Shown here piece by piece: positions 1 to 5,888 of a stretch of 5,888 nt of DNA. How positions within the stretch are numbered: position 1 is the stretch's first letter; the number at the start of each line of letters is the position of its first letter. This DNA comes from Wenzhouxiangella sp. (GTDB lineage Bacteria > Pseudomonadota > Gammaproteobacteria > Xanthomonadales > Wenzhouxiangellaceae): the NCBI GenBank assembly GCA_007116585.1, contig SKIE01000194.1:1-5888 (forward strand). The letters are read 5' to 3'. Under the pieces are notes generated by a model. It saw only the letters and a list, made by a program, of their open reading frames with translations, was not told the origin of the DNA and searched no databases. Made by a program: the position numbers and the translations under genes.

Positions 1-3000
1 ACTGGGGTTCGGCCGGATCTTCGTTGCGGCCGTAGTTCCAGCCGCTGGCGTCACTGAAAATGATGCCGCCGGCCTCTTGCAGCCGGCCGTCGGGATAGGC
101 CAGCCGGGCGCCGACGATGCCGGCATCCGGGATGCCTTGGAATGTCTCGACCAGGGCATCTAGCCATCCTTCGGTCACCGTGGTGTCGTTGTTGAGGAAG
201 ACCAGCAGGTCGGTCGATGCAGCCTGTGCGCCGGCGTTGCAGCTGGCAATGAAGCCGCTGTTTTCTTTGTTGCGGATTGCTTTGAGTCCGCTGCACCGAC
301 CGAGAAAGTCCGGTGTCTCGTCGGTCGAGCAGTCGTCAACCACAATGACCTCGAATGGCGTCCGCTGGACATGCCCGACGAGACTGTCCAGACAGGCTGC
401 GGTGTAGGCCAGTTTGTTGAACACCGGAATGATGATGCTCGCAACGGGCGCTTCGGTTGGATTTAGTGAAACTGGCTCAACCGGATCAGTTTCAGACGGC
501 GCTGGGACGGGCGTCAGCGCAGTTTGAGGGGCAGGTGGTGCCGCCGGGGAGCCCTGCAGCATTTGCAGCGTGCCCTTGACTCCCTGAAACCGGAGGCTAT
601 GCAGCAAGCGCCGGAGAAGCCGCGGCCAGGTCATTACGTTCCAGATCCTGCGTTGGCGCGCCTGGGAGGCGACGCGCCCTGAAAAACGCAGTGGTCGCGT
701 CCAGCGCCAGGATCGGCTGGCAAACACCATCTCCAGCTGCTGGTTTGCCGCCGCCAGAGAGTGTTCGGCTTGCTTGCGGCGACCTTCGGAGGCTTCGAGT
801 TCTCGTTCAGATGCTTCGAGTTCTCGTTCAGATGCTTCCAGATTAGAGTTCAGGTCGACGATCCGGTATCGGGCCTGAGCAAGTGCTTCGCTGGTCTGGT
901 CAAGTTCTGCGCGTTGCCCCGTAATAATTTGATCGCGGACCTGAAGGTCCTGGTCCAGGCTTTGGGCCCAGCGCGTTCGTTCCTGACTCAGCCGTTCGTA
1001 GCGTTGGGCCCAGGCTGTGCGCTGTTTCAGTTCTCCCAGAACCTTTTGGTGTTCGGTCTGCGCGCGATCCAGTGCTGATGCTGTGTCGACCAGCCGCTGA
1101 TGCTGCTGGTTGGCGGCCATGTCGCGCGGTTTGGACAGCAGCAGCTGTGCAGGCGCGCGCGAAGCCGCGGGTTGCGCGGGGCGATAGGCTGTCAGTACAT
1201 CGCTCATCGACTGCAACGGTGGCTGTTGCTGTGCTGCCTGCTGGAGCCGCTCGGGGTGGCGTTGCAGAGACTGCAGCAGGGCAAGCAGGGCATCGGGATC
1301 GGGCTCGAATAACCAGCCGTCTTTCTGATCGGTAATTCGTTCCGGAAAGCTGCCCAGATGGGTCGCGATTGCCGGGATGCCCAGCGATCTTGCTTCCGAC
1401 AGCGTATAGCTCCAGGTTTCAGCGACGGTGGACAGAAACAATGCGGCCTGCGGCGCAAGGGTGCGCAGCAGGTCGGGCAGGTCGGCCAGCTCATAATCGC
1501 GAATGAAGTCCACATGGCTGTGTCCGAAAAAGCGTTTGCCGTCGTCTCCGCAGCCCACCAGGGTGATGTGCGCAACCGAAGTCAGCTGATCGAGCGCGCT
1601 TTCCAGCAAGTGCAAGCCTTTTCCTGGCGACAGCCGGCCCAGAACGACCAGATTGAGCCGTCCGTCGGGCCTGCTTCTGGCCGGTATTGTGGCCACGGTT
1701 TCTGGCCAGGGGGGAAAGCCGTGGCCGATGACCTCCACGTTTTCAAGCTTTCCGTCAAGCAACTCCTCGTGCTGGCTGACAACGTGACGACTGGGCGCGA
1801 TCAGCCGGACCTCGTGGCGGATCAGCTGCTCCAGCCAGCTGGCCGAGAGTGCTTGCCAGTAGCCGACACTTGAGTCCATGAAGCGGTTGGACCGGGCAGC
1901 AGCCTGCAGCGCGGATTCGAGTTCAATGGTGCCTGTTTCGGACCGCCACGCCGACGGCGCCACATCGAGCAGGGGCCAGGCCGGGTAGAAATCGTGCAGT
2001 ACCTGAGTGGTCGGCAGTCCGGTGGCCAGTACATCAAGGCTGTGCCCGATGAGAGTGGAGACGATGATGTGATCGACCCCGAAGCGCGCGGTGATCCCGT
2101 CAAGCGCGGCCCGATAGCGCTGGTCCGAGATCCGCGTGTCGGCAATGCCCGGTGTGAGCGGGATTTCCCTGATCTTGCCGCTGCCGGGTCCCAAGGCGAA
2201 GAGCCGCAGAAACTGGCCGTGCAGCTGTCCATCCGGATCGCCGGCAGAGCTCAGGACCAGATGATGCGAGTGATCGTCCCAGGCCGCATAGTCGGCAATC
2301 CAGCGCTGGATGCCGCCGCCCCAGCTGTGACTGACGTGCAGCGTGACCGGTTTGCCGTCCAGGCCCAGTGGTGGCGGAACGATGCCAATAATGCCTTCGG
2401 TACAAAGGTCGTGCAGGCGAAGCCGAACCGGGCCAAGCGCGGCGCTGGCGGCTGGATTGGCGTTGGGCTGTTCTGAAAATACGGCGCGCGCCGGGTCATG
2501 CACGAAAAGGCTATCGATCAGCAGCGCCGGTGACCACGGCTGCAGTTCGGTGATGTGATCGGTGAACAGCAACAGGCAGTCGATCGGAAAGCTGTCGATG
2601 GGGGTGGCCAGGTGGTCGCTGCACAACCAGACCCAGCGGTCAGCCAGATGGGGTTTGTCGGCGAAGTCAGCGCCAAAGACCGGGTTGACCGCGTCAGCGT
2701 AGTTGCCCGCAGCCACTCTGGGCAGCCCGGGATCTTCTTCAATCGGGCCCAGAAATCGATTCGCCCAGTGTTCGGGTAGCTTGAGCCCGTTGCGCAGGAA
2801 CAGCACGGCTGTTGCCGCCTCCTGTTGTGATGCATGAGCCAGCAGTTCATCAAACGCAGGTCGGCGCTTGGTCGGCCAGCGTTCGACCCGCTCGATGCCG
2901 TCGCTAGTCAAAGACTGCACCCAGTCGTCGTCAATGCGGCCCTCGGTATCCGGCAAGGCAATGACGAGGATCTGCTCCTGATCGGCGGGATGGACGCTGG

Positions 3001-3028
3001 TCTTATTGTTTTTCTGATCGTCTCTCAT
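1..3028 (-). CDS. Multidomain GT4-coiled coil-GT2 glycosyltransferase, 3' end missing
   Basis: The frame is open for 1009 codons from ATG 3028 to the window edge, with an in-frame stop upstream (3131-3133) and no other ATG, GTG or TTG between. A GGAG lies 3 nt before the ATG, closer than usual. Residues 1-225 match no family I recognise. A GT4 (GT-B) domain spans about 226-590: a glycine-rich loop in SHSWGGGIQRW (233-243), LGRLSPGKG (463-471), and the E-x7-E motif ETWSYTLSE (537-545). A coiled coil follows (about 637-767), then a Trp/Arg-rich basic segment with SRSWRWTRPLR (from 770) and a Pro/Ala linker (826-861). A GT2 domain begins at 862 with SIIIPVFN, VVDDCSTD (896-903) and FLNNDT (944-949), the usual nucleotide-sugar and metal-binding sites. 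No signal peptide or membrane span is seen. Such proteins usually build O-antigen, capsule or exopolysaccharide at the inner face of the cytoplasmic membrane. That role is inferred; donor, acceptor and linkage are unknown. Confidence 0.93.
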   Translation of the reverse strand, partial: MRDDQKNNKTSVHPADQEQILVIALPDTEGRIDDDWVQSLTSDGIERVERWPTKRRPAFDELLAHASQQEAATAVLFLRNGLKLPEHWANRFLGPIEEDPGLPRVAAGNYADAVNPVFGADFADKPHLADRWVWLCSDHLATPIDSFPIDCLLLFTDHITELQPWSPALLIDSLFVHDPARAVFSEQPNANPAASAALGPVRLRLHDLCTEGIIGIVPPPLGLDGKPVTLHVSHSWGGGIQRWIADYAAWDDHSHHLVLSSAGDPDGQLHGQFLRLFALGPGSGKIREIPLTPGIADTRISDQRYRAALDGITARFGVDHIIVSTLIGHSLDVLATGLPTTQVLHDFYPAWPLLDVAPSAWRSETGTIELESALQAAARSNRFMDSSVGYWQALSASWLEQLIRHEVRLIAPSRHVVSQHEELLDGKLENVEVIGHGFPPWPETVATIPARSRPDGRLNLVVLGRLSPGKGLHLLESALDQLTSVAHITLVGCGDDGKRFFGHSHVDFIRDYELADLPDLLRTLAPQAALFLSTVAETWSYTLSEARSLGIPAIATHLGSFPERITDQKDGWLFEPDPDALLALLQSLQRHPERLQQAAQQQPPLQSMSDVLTAYRPAQPAASRAPAQLLLSKPRDMAANQQHQRLVDTASALDRAQTEHQKVLGELKQRTAWAQRYERLSQERTRWAQSLDQDLQVRDQIITGQRAELDQTSEALAQARYRIVDLNSNLEASERELEASERELEASEGRRKQAEHSLAAANQQLEMVFASRSWRWTRPLRFSGRVASQARQRRIWNVMTWPRLLRRLLHSLRFQGVKGTLQMLQGSPAAPPAPQTALTPVPAPSETDPVEPVSLNPTEAPVASIIIPVFNKLAYTAACLDSLVGHVQRTPFEVIVVDDCSTDETPDFLGRCSGLKAIRNKENSGFIASCNAGAQAASTDLLVFLNNDTTVTEGWLDALVETFQGIPDAGIVGARLAYPDGRLQEAGGIIFSDASGWNYGRNEDPAEPQ
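792..838 (-). repeat. In-frame 21-bp tandem repeat in coiled coil
   Basis: Two perfect adjacent 21-bp copies occupy 792-812 and 813-833, and the first 5 bases of a third follow (834-838). On the minus strand they encode the heptad LEASERE at residues 730-736 and 737-743, and then a diverging LEASEG from 744. The unit is one coiled-coil heptad and a multiple of three, so gain or loss of a copy would lengthen or shorten the rod without breaking the frame. The repeat is seen directly; copy-number variation is inferred. Confidence 0.9.
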
Positions 3029-3115
3029 GGGCTCCGGGCAGCTTTTGTTCGCGGTTGAAGACAGCGGCCGGGAAACGATCGGCGGTCCGCGATCTGCAGT
3101 GATGTCAGGGAAGGC

Positions 3116-3124
3116 TGATATTAT
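3116..3124 (+). promoter_or_regulatory. Putative extended -10 promoter of mrcB
   Basis: TGATATTAT contains the TGn extension and a hexamer matching TATAAT at 5 of 6 positions. No good -35 box lies 16-18 bp upstream (around 3096-3101), which is tolerable for extended -10 promoters. Transcription would begin near 3131 and give a leader of about 20 nt before ATG 3153. This also argues against the upstream in-frame ATGs at 3027 and 3102 as the mrcB start. Confidence 0.5.
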
Positions 3125-3125
3125 C
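3120..3125 (-). promoter_or_regulatory. Putative -10 of the divergent glycosyltransferase gene
   Basis: Read on the minus strand this is GATAAT, 5 of 6 to the sigma-70 consensus, and it overlaps the plus-strand -10 almost completely. No recognisable -35 lies near 3143-3148, and there is no TGn extension. If used, the transcript would start near 3113 and carry a leader of about 85 nt before ATG 3028. No better -10 with a -35 was seen in the 124-bp gap, so this is the best candidate but a weak one. Confidence 0.3.
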
Positions 3126-3152
3126 TCGCATCATCGCGATCCTCGGCGGGAA

Positions 3153-5447
3153 ATGGCCCCATCTTCGAAAACCGCACCCAGCCTGAAGCGTTGGCTGCTG
3201 CGTAAAATGTTTCAGCTGTGTTGCTTGCTGTTCGGGCTGTTATTCGGTTTCGGCGGGGCGCTGGTGTGGTGGCTCGACCGTGAAGCCGGCCAGCGCTTCG
3301 CCGAGCGGCAGTGGCACCAGGCCAGCCGTGTCTATGCACGGCCACTGGAGCTTTATGCAGGCCAGGTGGTTGGGCTTGATGCCCTGGTCCAGGAGCTTGA
3401 ACTGCTGGGGTTGATGGCGGGCGACCCTGCGGCGGTGGGTCGATACCGTCGCCGTGGTGATGTGCTCGACCTGCACGTGCCGGGTTTCCGTTTCGCTGAC
3501 GGAGGCCAGGGTCCCCAGCGGCTGCGGGTGCGTTTCTCAGGGGCGGCGGTCAGTTCGGTGGAAACGGCCGGTGGCGACCGCCAGTCCCTCGCCCGTCTGC
3601 CGCCGGCTGAAATCGGCAGCCTGCTGCCGCTGGATGAGCGCGATCGCACGCTGGTTGCACTGGCCGAGTTCCCGCCGCTGCTGGTGACCGGTATTCAGGC
3701 GGTGGAGGATCGGCAGTTTGCCCATCATTACGGCGTGGATCCGCGCGGCCTGGTTCGCGCCGCCTGGGCCAACCTGCGCCACGGCCAGGTCGTACAGGGC
3801 GGCAGCACCATCACCCAGCAGCTGGTCAAAAACCTGTTTCTAACGCCGGACCGGAGTCTCTGGCGCAAGGGCAGCGAAGCGATCATGGCGCTGGGGCTGG
3901 AGCGCCGATTCGGCAAAGCCGAGATTCTCGAGGCCTATCTCAATGAGGTTTACCTGGGACAGGATGGCGCGCGCGCGATTCATGGCTTCGGCCGCGCCGC
4001 CGAGGAGTTTTTCGGCCTGCCGGTGCAGGCGCTGGCAACCGAGCAGATCGCCCTGCTGGTCGGCATGGTGCGCGGCGCATCCTGGTACAACCCGCGGCGC
4101 AATCCCGACCGGGCGCTGGCGCGGCGCAATCTGGTCATCGACATGTTCTACGAAACTGGCCTGATTGACCGGGCGGAATGGCAACGAGCCCGTCAGAGCC
4201 CGCTGGATGTGCGCTCCCCAGGCAGCGGGGGTACTCGTCGTCACGATGGTTTTCTTGATCTGGTCTCGCGCCAGCTGCGGCTGGATTACCGTGATCGCGA
4301 TCTGCGTGAAGCGGGTCTGCGCATCATTACCACGCTGGATCCCGTGGCACAGGCCAAGGCAGAACGGGCTCTGGCCGAGGGTTTGCCCAGGGTGGAGCGA
4401 AGCGCTGGTGAACTGCAGGGAGCCGTGGTGCTGGTGGAGCCCGCGTCCGGCGAAATTCGCGCGCTGGTCGGCGACCGGCATCCCGGCCGTCATGGATTCA
4501 ACCGGGCGCTGGATGCACAGCGCCCGGTCGGATCGGTGATCAAGCCGTTTGTTTACCTTCTGGCGCTGGCCCAGCCGCAGCGCTGGCATCTGGCCTCCAC
4601 CCTGACCGACGCGCCGGTCGCGGTGCCGGTGCGTGGTCAGCCGGACTGGCAGCCACGCAATTACGACGGCAACAGCCACGGTGAAGTCCCGCTGATGGAG
4701 GCCCTGGCTCGCTCGCTTAATCAAGCTACCGTGGCCCTGGGTATGGAGGTTGGTTTGCCGGCCTTGTCTCGCCTGCTCGAACAGCTGGGGCTGGCCGGAC
4801 TCGGTCAATCGCATCCATCTGCTCTTCTCGGCGCCGTGGACTTGAGCCCGCTGCAGGTCGCCCAGCTGTACCAGCCGATTGCGGCCGAAGGCTACAGCAG
4901 CCCGTTGCGCGCCATTAGCCAGGTTCTCGATGCCGACGGCGAGGAAGTCGCTCGCTACAGCCGGCGCCTGCGCTCGGTTAGGGAACGCGAAGCTCTGGCG
5001 CTGCTGGATTTCGCCTTGCGCGAAGCGGTCACCAGCGGCACGGGTCGCAGCCTGTCCTGGCGCTTGCCCAACGACCCCGGAGTGCGCGGAAAAACCGGGA
5101 CCACCAATGACCGGCGCGATGCCTGGTTCGTGGGCTATACCGATGAGTGGCTGGGCGTGGTCTGGACCGGTCGGGACGACAACGCGCCGGCCGGCATCAG
5201 CGGGTCCAGCACGGCCCTGCCGGTCTGGGCCGATCTGTTCTCCGAACTGCCTTTGCAGGCGCCACGGCGGCACTGGCCGGACGCTATAGAGTGGTATTGG
5301 ATTGACTGGCCGGCGCCGCTGCTGGCCGGGGAACAGTGTCCAGGTGCAGTGGCCGTGCCGTTTGTGGCCGGCAGTCAGCCGACGGAGCGATCGCCGTGCC
5401 TGGAGCATTCGCCCGGCGAGAACAGGCGCGGTTTCTGGCGGCGGTAG
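3153..5447 (+). CDS. mrcB: Bifunctional penicillin-binding protein 1B (class A PBP)
   Basis: It polymerises lipid II into glycan strands and cross-links the peptides; it is anchored in the inner membrane with its domains in the periplasm. At 764 aa from ATG 3153 it is close to the usual PBP1b length. A short basic cytoplasmic tail (1-18) precedes one membrane span (about 19-41). A UB2H-like segment follows (about 60-140). The GT51 domain has AVEDRQF (catalytic Glu185), GGSTITQQ (216-223), and a YLNEVYLGQ motif further on. The transpeptidase domain has SVIK (Ser461 nucleophile, Lys464), SLN (521-523) and KTGT (647-650). All are intact. The C-terminal tail carries Cys729 and Cys749, a possible disulfide. 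The frame stays open upstream to ATG 3027, but that start would overlap the divergent gene and lie ahead of the predicted promoter; 3153 has only a weak GGCGGG upstream. The TPR lipoprotein downstream is a likely activator. Confidence 0.97.
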   Translation: MAPSSKTAPSLKRWLLRKMFQLCCLLFGLLFGFGGALVWWLDREAGQRFAERQWHQASRVYARPLELYAGQVVGLDALVQELELLGLMAGDPAAVGRYRRRGDVLDLHVPGFRFADGGQGPQRLRVRFSGAAVSSVETAGGDRQSLARLPPAEIGSLLPLDERDRTLVALAEFPPLLVTGIQAVEDRQFAHHYGVDPRGLVRAAWANLRHGQVVQGGSTITQQLVKNLFLTPDRSLWRKGSEAIMALGLERRFGKAEILEAYLNEVYLGQDGARAIHGFGRAAEEFFGLPVQALATEQIALLVGMVRGASWYNPRRNPDRALARRNLVIDMFYETGLIDRAEWQRARQSPLDVRSPGSGGTRRHDGFLDLVSRQLRLDYRDRDLREAGLRIITTLDPVAQAKAERALAEGLPRVERSAGELQGAVVLVEPASGEIRALVGDRHPGRHGFNRALDAQRPVGSVIKPFVYLLALAQPQRWHLASTLTDAPVAVPVRGQPDWQPRNYDGNSHGEVPLMEALARSLNQATVALGMEVGLPALSRLLEQLGLAGLGQSHPSALLGAVDLSPLQVAQLYQPIAAEGYSSPLRAISQVLDADGEEVARYSRRLRSVREREALALLDFALREAVTSGTGRSLSWRLPNDPGVRGKTGTTNDRRDAWFVGYTDEWLGVVWTGRDDNAPAGISGSSTALPVWADLFSELPLQAPRRHWPDAIEWYWIDWPAPLLAGEQCPGAVAVPFVAGSQPTERSPCLEHSPGENRRGFWRR

Positions 5448-5531
5448 AATACGGGTTCAGACTTTCGCTTCCGAGGCCATGTTGTTGTGCCTACGTACTT
5501 TTACTCTGCTCCGAGTCGGGCTCCGGTCCTG

Positions 5532-5888
5532 ATGCGCCCAGTCGCACTACTCGGCGTGCTGATGCTGTTGGCCGCGTGTGCCACGCAGTCGCCGGCGCCC
5601 GTGGATGAGCGTATCGCGACCGAGCAGGTCCGCGCGCCGGCCGCCGCCGAAGCACGCGGGTTGCAGGTCTACGCGCTGCGCAACCCGGCTGTGGCCGACT
5701 TGAGCGATGCCGCGCTGCAGGCCGAGCAGGCCGGCGATCTGGGGCGGGCCGCGATGCTGCTCGAACGGGCGCTGCGGATTGAGCCGCGGGACTCCGAGGT
5801 CTTGCAGCAGATGGCTGAAGTCCGGCTGGATCAGGGCCAGTGGGAGCAGGCAGAAAGCTACGCGCGCCGCTCGTTTGACGTCGGCCCG
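5532..5888 (+). CDS. lpoP: LpoP-like TPR outer-membrane lipoprotein, 3' end missing
   Basis: The first 119 codons are present and the gene continues past the right edge. ATG 5532 gives a short lipoprotein signal peptide ending in the lipobox LAAC, with Cys16 as the lipidated residue. Ala at the next position means no Asp retention signal, so outer-membrane sorting is expected. A low-complexity Ala/Pro stretch follows, then two TPR-like helical hairpins: about 57-86, with LLERALRIEPRD, and about 90-119, with the WEQAESYARRS helix. The gene starts 84 bp after mrcB on the same strand, with no obvious terminator between, so cotranscription is likely. In Pseudomonas aeruginosa LpoP is a TPR lipoprotein that activates PBP1b; identity here is inferred from position, lipobox and TPR pattern. 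The frame is open back to the mrcB stop, with a GTG at 5487, but only ATG 5532 puts the signal peptide at the N-terminus. The ribosome-binding site is weak. A different TPR lipoprotein remains possible. Confidence 0.8.
   Translation, partial: MRPVALLGVLMLLAACATQSPAPVDERIATEQVRAPAAAEARGLQVYALRNPAVADLSDAALQAEQAGDLGRAAMLLERALRIEPRDSEVLQQMAEVRLDQGQWEQAESYARRSFDVGP

Noticed and set aside
761..2476. Several plus-strand open frames of 70-170 codons (for example 761-1078, 1358-1873, 1994-2476).
   Set aside because: They are antisense to the continuous 1009-codon glycosyltransferase frame, which carries family motifs across this region. Their translations show no recognisable domain.
1..3028. A frameshift or separate genes for the GT4 and GT2 domains.
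   Set aside because: Reading codon by codon from 3028 to position 2 gave no stop in this frame, and recognisable motifs of both domains sit in the same frame.
3027..3152. Upstream in-frame ATGs at 3027 and 3102 as the start of mrcB.
   Set aside because: The 3027 start comes from a palindromic CATG shared with the divergent start codon, and both lie upstream of the predicted transcription start. ATG 3153 gives the short basic tail and membrane span expected for PBP1b.
3840..5408. A 522-codon open frame on the minus strand opposite mrcB.
   Set aside because: It lies wholly antisense to the conserved transglycosylase and transpeptidase motifs of mrcB. Its product is rich in Gln, Arg, His and Ala with no recognisable domain. 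Long antisense frames are common opposite GC-rich genes.
5445..5450. TAGAAT overlapping the mrcB stop, as a separate promoter for the lipoprotein gene.
   Set aside because: It matches the -10 consensus at 5 of 6 positions, but there is no TGn extension and no recognisable -35 at 16-18 bp. Readthrough from mrcB is the simpler explanation, although an internal promoter is not excluded.
5448..5531. A possible terminator between mrcB and the lipoprotein gene.
   Set aside because: I could not find a stable GC-rich hairpin followed by a T run in this 84-bp spacer.

Overview
The window is GC-rich bacterial DNA, most likely from a gammaproteobacterium. The best evidence is a complete PBP1b-type cell-wall synthase (mrcB/ponB) with a recognisable UB2H-like segment, followed at once by a small TPR lipoprotein. 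That arrangement resembles the ponB-lpoP pair of pseudomonads and their relatives. The genus cannot be fixed from the sequence.

Layout: (1) Positions 1-3028, minus strand, hold one very long uninterrupted reading frame, at least 1009 codons, whose 3' end lies beyond the left edge. It encodes a multidomain glycosyltransferase. In order it has a cryptic N-terminal domain, a GT4 (GT-B) domain, a coiled coil with a perfect 21-bp tandem repeat, a basic Trp/Arg-rich segment, a Pro/Ala linker and a GT2 (GT-A) domain that is cut by the edge. (2) Positions 3029-3152 are a divergent intergenic region. It has a TGATATTAT extended -10 facing mrcB, and an overlapping GATAAT on the other strand facing the glycosyltransferase. 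(3) Positions 3153-5447, plus strand, are mrcB (764 aa), with all the glycosyltransferase and transpeptidase motifs intact. (4) Positions 5448-5531 are a short spacer with no clear terminator. (5) Positions 5532-5888, plus strand, are the first 119 codons of an LpoP-like outer-membrane TPR lipoprotein that runs off the right edge.

Function: the plus-strand pair looks like a peptidoglycan synthase with its candidate outer-membrane activator. The minus-strand gene probably helps build a surface polysaccharide such as O-antigen, capsule or exopolysaccharide; its substrates cannot be read from the sequence. The two sides therefore concern different layers of the envelope and meet at what may be a shared bidirectional promoter. 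I saw no tRNA, rRNA, CRISPR array, insertion sequence or attachment site. I found no convincing wholly new system; the most interesting points are the domain architecture of the glycosyltransferase, its expandable coiled coil, the overlapping promoter and the mrcB-lpoP pairing.
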